Assembly (NCBI GenBank): GCA_018985235.1
Contig: JADGIG010000010.1
Coordinates: 1 to 54,881 of the forward strand
Direction of reading: 5' to 3'
DNA length: 54,881 nucleotides
Source of the DNA: Sanchytrium tribonematis
Lineage: Eukaryota > Sanchytriomycota > Sanchytriomycetes > Sanchytriales > Sanchytriaceae
Of the stretch, positions 1 through 8,197 are shown one piece after another. The notes below the pieces were generated by a model. The model was not told the DNA's origin. It made no database searches and saw only the letters and a list, made by a program, of their open reading frames with translations. The position numbers and the translations under genes were made by a program. Position 1 is the first letter of the stretch, and the number at the start of each line of letters is the position of its first letter.

Positions 1-130
1 TCACAGCATCGCGAAACTTACTTAATTTGTTCACACATTCAACCTCGTCGTAATTGGAAGCTATGTAGTTACTACTAAATGGCTCTCCGTCTTTATCAAT
101 AAGAAGGTAACATACTTTAACTTTAGACAT
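1..130 (-). CDS. hypothetical protein, N-terminal 43 codons only
   Basis: Reading leftward, an ATG at 128-130 opens a frame that stays open to the window edge, giving MSKVKVCYLLIDKDG at the N-terminus. The rest lies outside the window. I do not recognise the family. The short beta-strand-like opening could be a ubiquitin-like or header domain, but 43 residues are too few to say. No signal peptide is visible. The ATG is preceded on its own strand by an A-rich leader, as for many genes here. Confidence 0.45.
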   Translation of the reverse strand, partial: MSKVKVCYLLIDKDGEPFSSNYIASNYDEVECVNKLSKFRDAV

Positions 131-166
131 TTTTGTTTTTAAATCAAACCTTTAATCTCAAACTTC

Positions 167-228
167 AGTTATCAATGAGGAACAGAAAAGTTATAGGAGT
201 TATCAATGAGGAACAGAAAAGTTATAGG
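167..228. repeat. perfect 31-bp tandem duplication (two copies)
   Basis: Copy 1 is 167-197 and copy 2 is 198-228. They are identical over 31 bp, beginning AGTTATCAATGAGG and ending AAAAGTTATAGG. The repeat lies just upstream of the partial gene at 1-130, so it may be a duplicated promoter segment or simple replication slippage. The surrounding 131-366 has no other feature that I can support. Confidence 0.9.
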
Positions 229-366
229 CCAAATTATTTATTCTAAAAATTTACCAAACATGATAGAAACTAGGTGGGAGCCTCATGGATAACAATTTTT
301 TTGAAATCAAGTAGGCACCGTAAATTTTATAACTGCTATATCATTATTTAACAAATAATAAAGTCT

Positions 367-2388
367 CTACCCAACTAGAATTGTATGATCATCGCTGCAA
401 CTAGCCAAAATGTTCTCAAATGGGTGAAATGACAGTCTTTGCACTGATGAAGCATGTTTCCTCACAACTACATCATTCAGATACACTGTACCATCCTCTA
501 ATCCCACTGCAAGAGAGTCTTGTTTAAAAGACAAAGCTGTAACGCTAGTTGGAAAGGTTTTAGAGGATACAAGCTCAATAGACCCATTACCTATTGACCA
601 TATTTTTAGACTTTTGTCTCTTGAACAAGTTGCGAATTTGTCTTTCGACAACCAGCAGCCATCCCATATAACTCTAGAGTGCGCTTTTACTGCACTCATT
701 TCATCTCCATTACTTAGATTAAAGCAAAATAAATTTCGGTCCCTACCAGTAGAAAGTAAGAACTTTCCATCACTTGAAAATTGAAGTCTCGTAACTGTCA
801 ATTTATGGCTTTGGAAGCATTTAAAAAGCTTCCAAGAGTATTTTTGATCTGAAAGTTCTGCTGTCATTTTGTAAATGCGAATGGCGGCTTGTTCAATATT
901 TGAAGATTTGCATGCGGTCGCTATCATAATGTTGCCGTTGTTGTTAAATACATCCATTGAAAATATATTATCACCATGACCGTATAATTTTTGAAGCTCT
1001 GGCCATAAAGTGTGTTGCATCAATTGTGATTCTGTAGGTAGCAAATTATTTTGCAGAGTTTTAGAAAACACTTTATCTGTACCATAGCTCTGAAAACGAT
1101 CCTTGGCATGAAGCTTCTCATCGTGCTGCTCGGACTCTGTAGTGTCAAAAATAGCCTTATTTGTCAGACCCAATGCGGGTAACGAAGCACCAATGGCATC
1201 AGTATCCAAAATCGAATTGAATTGGGATAAGTCTAAATTTTTGGCATTCTCAAGTCGCTTCACAAATGTCGATGGAACTCCGAAGATCCTTGACACTTTC
1301 TCTTCACCGGCTGAAACCAAGACGTCACTAGCAACAAGACATTGCATAGTGTAGCCATGAACTTGAGGGCGAGCAACCTCTCTATATTGAAAATCCTTAT
1401 CGAAAGCAAATTGAGCATACGCTCTCGTCGTTCTGTCTTTGCCACAGCTAAAAAGTACGCCACTTTTATGAAATTGGATATCTTTAACTTCAGAGTTATG
1501 CCCGCTTAAACCTGGGCAAATTTCAAATAGACCGTTATGGTTCTTCCATTTGACTAGAGCACCTATATGAGTTACTCCAAAGACATAAAGTTCATTCTCG
1601 ATGTACAGAGATGCAACGCTCTGGATTTGGCCCATCCCTATGGAGCCAAATGATTGATTTTCCCACACCTCATTGTCATAATCCCAATAAATTATGGACT
1701 GATCAGCACTTGCTGTGAACCACCCACCATTATTGCTAGGATGTTTACAAACACTAAGAACCCAATCTGAGTGTTCTAGCATAACACTTTCAAGCCAAAG
1801 CTTTACGAATTCTATCGGAGTATATTTATAAACTCTAAAGGTGTAATCATTCGAAGCTACACCCAAATGCCAAAAAGCTCCAATTTTCTGCCAAGCTAAT
1901 GATCTTACCCAACTTTCATTATCTTTGACTTTATATATGATCGCTAAATCCAAGGATAATAAATAAATAGATTTTCTAGCAGTTCCAATTGCAATAGTTG
2001 AGCACTCGGATTCGAAAGCGATGTCACAGACAAGTTCATCCAAATTGATGCTCTTTTGAATCTTGTCATCAATTATAATCAAACACTCAGTTCCATTTCC
2101 GATCAAAACTGAGTCACCCAGATAAGCTATAGTCTGTCCTCCTTGGCAATTATATTCAGCCAGATCTTTATTGATAACGCCATAGTGCTCTGCGGCGACA
2201 TAGGCTATTGTAGACCCAAAAATACAAAAGTTTTGAATGGGTGAGCTGGCATTGTACAATTTTAGACATTTTAAATCTTTGGTCAAAATAGCAATGCAAA
2301 ATTTTCCTTGAGCTACAAGCAGATTATTTTGAAATGATTTAATTCTTTTCCAACCAGTAATAACTTCCAAAGATGTATTGATACTCAT
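367..2388 (-). CDS. ELP2: Elongator complex subunit 2 (WD40 protein)
   Basis: Single-exon 673-residue WD40 protein. ELP2 is a double-propeller scaffold of Elongator, which modifies wobble uridines of tRNAs. Family-specific stretches can be read in order: HSDWVLSV near residue 200, a GHNSEVKD block, RPQVHGYTMQCL, GHGDNIFSMDVF, ACKSSNIEQAAIRIY, FQSHKLTVTRLQFSSDG, HSRVIWDGCW and CSRDKSLKIWS. These match the spacing of ELP2 in other eukaryotes, and the length is a little under the usual 780-830 residues. The start ATG at 2386-2388 lies only 29 bp from the ATG of the divergent PhoD-like gene. The stop is TAG. The last repeat ends ...DDHTILVG, without the usual final Trp. Confidence 0.93.
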   Translation of the reverse strand: MSINTSLEVITGWKRIKSFQNNLLVAQGKFCIAILTKDLKCLKLYNASSPIQNFCIFGSTIAYVAAEHYGVINKDLAEYNCQGGQTIAYLGDSVLIGNGTECLIIIDDKIQKSINLDELVCDIAFESECSTIAIGTARKSIYLLSLDLAIIYKVKDNESWVRSLAWQKIGAFWHLGVASNDYTFRVYKYTPIEFVKLWLESVMLEHSDWVLSVCKHPSNNGGWFTASADQSIIYWDYDNEVWENQSFGSIGMGQIQSVASLYIENELYVFGVTHIGALVKWKNHNGLFEICPGLSGHNSEVKDIQFHKSGVLFSCGKDRTTRAYAQFAFDKDFQYREVARPQVHGYTMQCLVASDVLVSAGEEKVSRIFGVPSTFVKRLENAKNLDLSQFNSILDTDAIGASLPALGLTNKAIFDTTESEQHDEKLHAKDRFQSYGTDKVFSKTLQNNLLPTESQLMQHTLWPELQKLYGHGDNIFSMDVFNNNGNIMIATACKSSNIEQAAIRIYKMTAELSDQKYSWKLFKCFQSHKLTVTRLQFSSDGKFLLSTGRDRNLFCFNLSNGDEMSAVKAHSRVIWDGCWLSKDKFATCSRDKSLKIWSIGNGSIELVSSKTFPTSVTALSFKQDSLAVGLEDGTVYLNDVVVRKHASSVQRLSFHPFENILASCSDDHTILVG

Positions 2389-2417
2389 AATTTAGGTTTT
2401 CTCCTTAAATTAAAAAA

Positions 2418-3908
2418 ATGTATATTTGGAGTATTGCAACTCAAACGCAATTATTGCTTCGGATAGAGAACCACAACGCATTTAAGATTGACAAATCTGA
2501 TGCAATCATTGAAAGCAACATTATATACAAAAAAGATGATTTTCAACTATTCAATATCACAGTTAGTAATTTATTACCAAATACCCAATATATCTTGACC
2601 ATCGACGATAAAAAGTACAGGTACAAGACATTAGGTTCAAATAGAGAGAATTTCAAGTTTATGGCTGGATCTTGTTCGAAATACAAATCCGAAGCTTTGT
2701 ACGAAAGGCCTTCTGATATTGCTTTTTTTATTCACGATGGTGATCTGATGTACTCTGATATTACAGAAAATAATGTTGACACCTATGGAAACGCTTTTAG
2801 GGATAAATTCAGTGTTGAATCTGAAAATGGACCCAATTCCAAATCAATTTTCGAAGATACATTAATTTTTTACATGTATGATGATCATGATTTCGCAAAT
2901 AACAACAGTAATGATCAAAGTCCAAGTCATACGGCCGGTACGGTGAGTAACAAGATATTTTCACCGCGACTCGTAATGAATGCACCTATCCTTAATAATA
3001 CATTCAACGAGCCAGCTATCAGCAACAAATTGATTGATATGAATTCAATTTTTATTCCCTCATACCAAGCCTTTACCCATAACCATATCCGATTTGTCAT
3101 TTTAGATTTAAGAGCTGAACAAGACGGTAAAATTATCTTAGGAGATTGGCAAAAAGCACAAGTTGAAATGGAAATGGCATCTTCTGGCAATTTTGATGTT
3201 CTCATGATATTCAGCAGTGTTCCTTTCAATGGCATGGAAACGTCTAGCTCTGAGCCGGACAAATGGTTTCATTATCCTATTGAAAGAAAATGGTTTAGTA
3301 ATTTAATTTCAAAATTCAATGTAAAAAATATGGTCATGGTTGCGGGGGATGCTCATATGCTAGCATATGATGATGGTACTAATACCGATTTCGGTGGCGG
3401 TGGATTTCCTTTGTTTCAATGTGCACCTCTCTCCAACTATGGCTCTTGTAAAGGCGGACCCTATAGCATGGGTATATTTACTTACAAATACTATTTAAAT
3501 CATCTTTATTGTTTATTTGATTTTGAATTCACAGATGGGAAAACCTGTTTGCATTGGAAAGGAATGCAAGCTAAGCAAAGCACTCCAGTATTTGAGACAA
3601 CTCTGTGTAGAACTTCGGAAGATAGCTGGATCAAAAGCGGAAATCAAAACGCGGTATCGTATAGCTGTTCAATTGCCTTATTTCCAGGTTGGGTTATTGC
3701 TTTAATAGTGGTTGGCAGTGTACTTTTAGCATCATGTTGTGGTTTTCTATGTTTCAGAATCTACAAGAGACGAAAATTTTCTGCATTATCAACTATTAAT
3801 GCTGAACCGCAATCGATTGAATTGAAAAGCAATGAGCCAGATAAGGATAACCTAACATCTACTCGAGTTTCTCTTCTTCAAAGAAAAGTATCATCGAGAA
3901 ATACATGA
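2418..3908 (+). CDS. PhoD-like metallophosphatase with one C-terminal membrane segment
   Basis: 496-residue single-exon protein. PhoD-type phosphatases are alkaline phosphodiesterases/monoesterases that bind metals. Visible family motifs are GSCS (84-87), HDGDLMYSD (106-114), YDDHDF (154-159) and GDAH (about 310-313). A fibronectin-like N-terminal strand region (IWSIATQTQLLLRIE) precedes the catalytic domain. A hydrophobic helix at about 425-444 is followed by a basic YKRRK stretch and a 50-residue Ser-rich tail, suggesting a type I membrane topology, but I see no N-terminal signal peptide. Either an upstream signal exon is missed or the protein is anchored some other way. The gene shares a 29-bp divergent spacer with ELP2. 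The stop is TGA. Confidence 0.85.
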   Translation: MYIWSIATQTQLLLRIENHNAFKIDKSDAIIESNIIYKKDDFQLFNITVSNLLPNTQYILTIDDKKYRYKTLGSNRENFKFMAGSCSKYKSEALYERPSDIAFFIHDGDLMYSDITENNVDTYGNAFRDKFSVESENGPNSKSIFEDTLIFYMYDDHDFANNNSNDQSPSHTAGTVSNKIFSPRLVMNAPILNNTFNEPAISNKLIDMNSIFIPSYQAFTHNHIRFVILDLRAEQDGKIILGDWQKAQVEMEMASSGNFDVLMIFSSVPFNGMETSSSEPDKWFHYPIERKWFSNLISKFNVKNMVMVAGDAHMLAYDDGTNTDFGGGGFPLFQCAPLSNYGSCKGGPYSMGIFTYKYYLNHLYCLFDFEFTDGKTCLHWKGMQAKQSTPVFETTLCRTSEDSWIKSGNQNAVSYSCSIALFPGWVIALIVVGSVLLASCCGFLCFRIYKRRKFSALSTINAEPQSIELKSNEPDKDNLTSTRVSLLQRKVSSRNT

Positions 3909-3943
3909 CATGCCATAAAGGAGAACTATAATTTAAAGGGGAT

Positions 3944-4597
3944 ATGACATTATGCGATTCTACTCCAAATTGCCATTTGTCAGAAAATTGCTCATTTCAG
4001 TTCACTGGCAATCTCTCGGCCATAAAGCAGACAGTAGAAACGTGTGATAAATGTAAAATAGAATATAATAACATGCTTAGTTGTTTAATAGATAGCGATA
4101 TGTCTATGTATTCTAAGTGTGAAAATTCATATAATTTAATGTGTCTTTCTCTGGATGAAGATAATTGTCTTCTTAGTGTATTAAATAAGTGGAATCAATA
4201 TAATACTACAGAAGAGGTCAATTCAGCGTTTTACAATCAAGACATTCCATTCGATTGTTCCGAATGTACTAAACAATTTACCAGTATAGAGAAGGATTAT
4301 GACCCTATGAAATTTAATGGAAAGCTAGAAAGTTACGCCCTTAAGATTTGTGGCACTCACTTTTTAGACAGCGTTCAAGTATCTGGAATCGACCCATACA
4401 AATGGAGTTTGCCCATTATTATATCAGGATTTGTTGGCTTTTTTCTAATTGTAATTTTATTAATCTTTTTGTTCAATTGTTGTCGATACAAGGACGAGCA
4501 ATCAGAAAAGGGTAGAAGATTAATTGATACTTCAGACTTCGATGCTAAAACAAGGAATGTGAGCTTGTTTCCATCGCTTCATAGATCTGCCATATAG
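3944..4597 (+). CDS. Cys-rich single-pass membrane protein, unknown family
   Basis: 217 residues from the ATG at 3944. The first ~155 residues hold about sixteen cysteines, many in pairs (CDKC, CSEC), as expected for a disulphide-bonded ectodomain. A strong membrane helix (LPIIISGFVGFFLIVILLIF) sits near 155-175, followed by CCRYKDEQSEKGRR, a basic cytosolic flank. No signal peptide precedes the first cysteine, so either translation starts further upstream or an exon is missing. I found no 19-nt intron to supply it. It lies 35 bp after the PhoD-like gene on the same strand; both end in a membrane helix plus basic tail. I do not recognise a family. Confidence 0.6.
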   Translation: MTLCDSTPNCHLSENCSFQFTGNLSAIKQTVETCDKCKIEYNNMLSCLIDSDMSMYSKCENSYNLMCLSLDEDNCLLSVLNKWNQYNTTEEVNSAFYNQDIPFDCSECTKQFTSIEKDYDPMKFNGKLESYALKICGTHFLDSVQVSGIDPYKWSLPIIISGFVGFFLIVILLIFLFNCCRYKDEQSEKGRRLIDTSDFDAKTRNVSLFPSLHRSAI

Positions 4598-4673
4598 TAG
4601 TGGAGCAAATTGTCTGCCATCATCATTTTATGTAAGTAAATTTGAATTCTTATTACAAAGTTCAAAGGTACAA

Positions 4674-5628
4674 TCATGTAAACCACTGATTTGCTTGGTC
4701 ATGAACTCCATTGAGAGCACCTTTACTTTTCGATTCCTCGGCTTGGTTTGGTGCAGCTTCATATATTTGCCAGTTTTTTTCTCCAGTCCACTTTAAAACA
4801 CTAGCTTTGTTGCCACATCTGTAACCTAAATTAAATTAGAGTACAGTAGTTTGGAGCACTCCATACAGTGAGGCACTTTTGATCAAATTGCTCCTGATAT
4901 CCCTCCATGCAAAGCTGATGAGCTCTTGCAACATGGTCTAAATTATTAATTTCGGTAAATTTATCGATGACTTGCTTTCCATAAACATAACCTGTTCCTC
5001 GAGGACTAAGTTGAAAGCCTTCGACTCCATTAGAAGGATCTGACCACATGATGTCACTCATGAGTCCATCAGCCGGAATCTCCATAAACCTATCGATCAT
5101 TCGCAATTGATCTAAACGCTGCATCTCTGGAGAAAGGCCACCATGAACCACAAACATTCTTTTACTACCACCATCAATTTCAGCTCCTAATGGTAAACAA
5201 TCAAAAGCTTCCATGAACCAATTCCAAATTTGAGTATCTGGATACTTTGATTGACACTCAGCATAAAAACCGTATGTACTACTAATTGTGCGACTTTCGT
5301 GATTTCCTCTTATTAAATGAATGGTTTTAGGGTACAAGATTTTATAAATCATTAAAGTCAGGATTACATGCAAACTGTAAAATCCACGATCGACGTAATC
5401 TCCCATAAATAAATAATTTGCTTTTTGAGGGCTTTCATATAATTCAAATATGTACAACAAATCATTGTATTGTCCATGTAAGTCGCCAACAAGTTGAATA
5501 GGCGTATCTAGTGCAATTATATTATTTAGACCTAGCATTATTTCTTTGAATTTCATAACGACCAATTCTATTTGATCGACAGATGGCAATTGCTTTTTAA
5601 TTAATATTTCAAGTATTCGTTTTATCAT
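4674..5628 (-). CDS. PP2A/PP4/PP6-family Ser/Thr phosphatase catalytic subunit
   Basis: Two exons: 5628-4845 and 4825-4674, joined by removing the 19-nt intron 4826-4844 (GTACTCTAATTTAATTTAG, phase 1). The 311-residue product has all three metal-site motifs: GDLHG (48-52), GDYVDRG (76-82) and RGNHES (about 108-113), then VHGGLSP, SPRGTGYVYG, RAHQLCMEGY and SAPNYCYRCGN. The last motif is completed only by splicing. The sequence lies inside the PP2A/4/6 clade, with IYEAAP after the core most like PP4 or PP6. The C-terminus is a diverged tail ending NQWFT instead of the YFL that is normally carboxymethylated, so regulation by LCMT/PME-type enzymes is doubtful. I cannot assign PP2A, PP4 or PP6. 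Confidence 0.9.
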
Positions 5629-5683
5629 CGAATTCAGACCAGTGTTTCAAAAAGTATAGTTTTTTATTTTATAGACAAAGAGA

Positions 5684-5887
5684 TCAGACTGAGCACGCAG
5701 TTTTACACAACTTCACTGCCCAATTCTTGCAATCTTCAACTGTCATAATCTTCAGCAACTCTACTTTGCACCCAGCGTTTATTTTATTAGTCAAAGCGTT
5801 ATTCGCACAGGTTGCGATACAATTATCAATATTTTCTGCGCACCCAGAAAAACATAGCGAGAATATTACAGCCATATGAAAAATCAT
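5684..5887 (-). CDS. small secreted Cys-rich protein, unknown family
   Basis: 67 residues from the ATG at 5885-5887. The N-terminus MIFHMAVIFSLCFSGC reads as a signal peptide. The mature part has six cysteines in a spaced pattern (CIATC, CKVELL, CKNWAVKLCKTAC), likely three disulphides. The gene has its own TATA-like box and inverted CCAATCA motif upstream, which favours a real transcription unit over chance. I do not recognise it. A signalling peptide, pheromone-like or defence peptide are all possible, and nothing in the sequence separates them. Confidence 0.6.
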   Translation of the reverse strand: MIFHMAVIFSLCFSGCAENIDNCIATCANNALTNKINAGCKVELLKIMTVEDCKNWAVKLCKTACSV

Positions 5888-5910
5888 AATATTAGTTTGC
5901 GATACTTTTT

Positions 5911-5936
5911 CTTTTAAATAGTTTGTTCGCCAATCA
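5911..5936 (-). promoter_or_regulatory. TATA-like box plus CCAAT motif of the small secreted gene
   Basis: On the minus strand, ATTGGC (from 5936 leftward, plus-strand CCAATCA at 5930-5936) is followed by TATTTAAAAG (5911-5920), then the ATG at 5887. This order recurs upstream of several other secreted or membrane protein genes in the window. Confidence 0.45.
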
Positions 5937-5989
5937 AAGATCAGTCACATTCCTGAAAATCAAAAAGTTTCTAATAATGTATAAATTTA

Positions 5990-6741
5990 TTATATACGTT
6001 GACGCTCATTTTCCATTGGTGGAATCTGATCATTGGCAACGCCTAATCCGAAAGTTGAATCTAATACCGGACTGTCTATCCTCTGATTCGGATACTGAGA
6101 GTATTGTTGGTCATATTGCTGACCATACTGAGGAGCGTATCCAGCAGAATCGTAATCATACTGAGGCTGCCCTTGTTGCTCAAAGCCATAGCCTTGAGAT
6201 TGCATGGGTTGTTGAGTAGGAAGATTATATGCTTGGGTGTAAGAAGTTGATTGCTGCGCAGAATTTGGACTTAATGAGTTGTTGCTTTGGTTTCCAAATT
6301 GAACAGGTGCTGTGGTAGCACTTAAGTTAGGTCTGCTACCTTGTAGTTGGATAGGTCTATGCATCCAAGGTAAAACAGGGTCGGCATCTTTTCTTCCACT
6401 TCCTCCGCTAATCGCTTTGGCACATCCATACAATACAACAATTAATACCAAAACTCCAGCAACAACTGAACCAATAATTACATAAACACCATTCTTTGAC
6501 CAAAACGATTCTGATTTGGCAGTTGTTCCAGGTGTCGTTCCATCAGTTGGAGTGTCACTAGGTGCCTCTGATGGACTATCAGTTGGAGTATCACCAGGCG
6601 TTGAAGGTGTTGAAGGTGTCGAAGGCGTTGTGGATTACTTGAAGGCGATGGCTTTGGTTCTGTAGTTGTGGGAGGTGTAGGTGCAGTCGTATTTGATGTT
6701 TTCTGAGCAAACAAAATTGTAAGGAACAATAGCCAGATCAT
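5990..6741 (-). CDS. mucin-like single-pass membrane protein with apparent -1 frameshift
   Basis: Starts at ATG 6739-6741 with a signal peptide (MIWLLFLTILFAQKTSN), then a Thr/Pro-rich stretch (APTPPTTTEPKPSPSS). At about 6634-6637 the frame breaks. One frame over, the Thr/Pro/Ser pattern continues (STTPSTPSTPSTPGDTP) into a membrane helix (VYVIIGSVVAGVLVLIVVLY) and a cytosolic Gln/Tyr/Pro-rich tail rich in YGQQYDQQ-like motifs, ending ERQRI at 5990. The two halves plainly belong to one type I protein. A 19-nt intron cannot explain it: the needed shift is -1 (or +2) and no suitable GT...AG is present. A one-base error in the assembly, a real inactivating mutation, or programmed -1 frameshifting are the choices. 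A surface glycoprotein is likely, with no family recognised. Confidence 0.6.
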
Positions 6742-7132
6742 TTTAGAAAGTTGATTTTTGTCAAAGTGGAGCCCTTGTTATAAAAAATTCTCAAATGATT
6801 ATCTGGCGAATCAAAGGGCGTAATTTCGTTCCCCAAATCAAATCATCCCTTACTGACCAATCAAATGACTATACATGTGATTAGCACGGGCTTAAGGTTC
6901 TTGACGAATAATCGAAGACAAACTTGAAAAATGGCAGTATACACCTTTAAAATTTGAGTTTAAAGATTAACATCAAAATTTCATTTCTAGGCTGAATGTT
7001 TGCAATCTCAATCTGCACGCCTTGGGATTGAATTAATTGTTGTGCCCAAGGAAAGCAAGGCAAAATATTACAAATCAGATCGCACAAATGACTTTTGGGA
7101 ACTACTTTAAGAAAAACATACCCAAGCCAGCT
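6742..7132. other. divergent promoter region, 391 bp
   Basis: This gap separates the minus-strand mucin-like gene from the plus-strand membrane protein. It holds a TATA-like box for the minus-strand gene (TTATAAAAAA at 6778-6787), a CCAATCA at 6857-6863 and two looser copies (GCGAATCAAAG near 6807, CCAAATCAAATC near 6832). It also holds a 39-codon plus-strand open stretch (6993-7109), which I do not call as a gene. Confidence 0.5.
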
Positions 7133-7573
7133 ATGATTTTCGTCCTCGTATTGATTACATTCTCTCAAAATTCGTCAATTTCAGAGGCATTTAGTTCCGC
7201 AAAAAATGGGTTGATATCGAATATCAACAACCCAGAAAAAACTTCTTTTCTTTTACCACAACAATTACAAGAGAGTAATGCAAATACAATCCAATCTGAT
7301 ATTGGCAATAGCGACGCGAAGCCAGAAGACCAGGACATCACTTCCAGCTCATCAACAAACTTACCACTCATAATAGGATTGACCTTTACCGGGGTTACTG
7401 TGGCGGTGATTTGTGGTGCTATCTTATACAAAATTAAATCTCGGAAAAGAAGCCGACCGAGGCAATCAGTAATTAGTGATGACAAAGGTTTCACTAGCGA
7501 GGAATTGCAGAATTTAGAAAAGCATTTGGGTTACCATGAAATGACAAATCAAGGGATTTTTCAAAACAAATAA
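7133..7573 (+). CDS. small type I membrane protein, unknown family
   Basis: I chose the ATG at 7133 because it opens a clean signal peptide (MIFVLVLITFSQNSSISEA); an upstream in-frame ATG at 7088 would place a charged segment in front of it. The product is 146 residues: signal peptide, Ser/Asn-rich ectodomain, a membrane helix (LPLIIGLTFTGVTVAVICGA), then a strongly basic KIKSRKRSRPRQ stop-transfer and a short acidic tail. The layout (helix, basic patch, then SVxxDxD) resembles the protein at 15232-15609, possibly a distant paralogue. The stop TAA directly abuts the next ATG (0 bp gap). No family recognised. Confidence 0.65.
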   Translation: MIFVLVLITFSQNSSISEAFSSAKNGLISNINNPEKTSFLLPQQLQESNANTIQSDIGNSDAKPEDQDITSSSSTNLPLIIGLTFTGVTVAVICGAILYKIKSRKRSRPRQSVISDDKGFTSEELQNLEKHLGYHEMTNQGIFQNK

Positions 7574-8188
7574 ATGTCTATATCTGATCAACTGCAAGAA
7601 GAAATGGAAGCTATTGAAAGTATTTTTTTTGAAGAGTTCTCCAAAATAAGTGATAATCAATACTATGTTAAATTAAACACGGAACATATTGTTGTGTACA
7701 TTAATATTAAAACAGAAGATGAATCTTACCATCCAGATATACATTTAAGTAATAAGATTGTAAAAGATGTTCCGCCTAATATTTCACATTCTCTGGACTG
7801 TGGTTCCGAGTGGAATCAATTTAGCGATGTGGATATTGAAGAGCTAATCACAGTTGTGGAGGAACAGCTTATACCAGACATTGTTGTTGTATTTGGCATA
7901 ATTTCTGCAGTTCAAGAATTTTTGGAAAGTTTGTTTTCTAGGAAGTATGCCACGAGGTTTGCGAAACCTACAATGGAATTATCTGATGCTCAGTTGCAGG
8001 GCACTAAGGTCACAAAAGAAAGCTTTCAAGAATGGTGGGATTCTTTTAAAGATCATGTGGTAAAGGAAGCACCTAAAAAGATAAAACTAACTGGGAAGCA
8101 ATTGTTTGAACAAGGTCAAGTTTCCATAAAGGAAGAAAACAATGATGATGGAATTGACGTAGATTATAGCTTATTTGAAGACGAGTAA
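7574..8188 (+). CDS. RWDD1: RWD-domain protein RWDD1 / DFRP2 (Gir2-like)
   Basis: 204 residues. An N-terminal RWD domain (QEEMEAIESIFFEEF at 8-22, then IPDIVVVFGIISAVQEFLES around 95-114) is followed by the DFRP-type C-terminal region: GTKVTKESFQEWWDSF, then LTGKQLFEQGQ and an acidic DYSLFEDE end. This order is diagnostic of RWDD1/Gir2, which binds and stabilises the translation GTPase DRG2/Rbg2 and also interacts with Gcn1 in yeast. It is shorter than the human protein (243 residues) but complete in architecture. It begins immediately after the stop of the preceding gene and converges with the SHANK-like gene, whose stop is 9 bp away. Confidence 0.88.
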   Translation: MSISDQLQEEMEAIESIFFEEFSKISDNQYYVKLNTEHIVVYINIKTEDESYHPDIHLSNKIVKDVPPNISHSLDCGSEWNQFSDVDIEELITVVEEQLIPDIVVVFGIISAVQEFLESLFSRKYATRFAKPTMELSDAQLQGTKVTKESFQEWWDSFKDHVVKEAPKKIKLTGKQLFEQGQVSIKEENNDDGIDVDYSLFEDE

Positions 8189-8197
8189 AGTAATAAT

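Noticed and set aside
1-130. Crinkler-like header for the partial N-terminus
   Set aside because: The resemblance is only a general beta-strand opening; 43 residues do not support a family call.
6931-7112. Possible 41-residue plus-strand protein: ATG GCA joined by a 54-nt GT...AG to an open stretch (AECLQSQSARLGIELIVVPK...)
   Set aside because: The reading frame joins neatly, but the intron would be 54 nt in a window where all supported introns are 19-21 nt, the intron lacks the T and A at fixed 3' positions, and I recognise no family.
6947-7168. 73-codon minus-strand open frame across the divergent promoter
   Set aside because: It starts at a TTG, overlaps the signal peptide region of the plus-strand membrane gene and has no recognisable domain.
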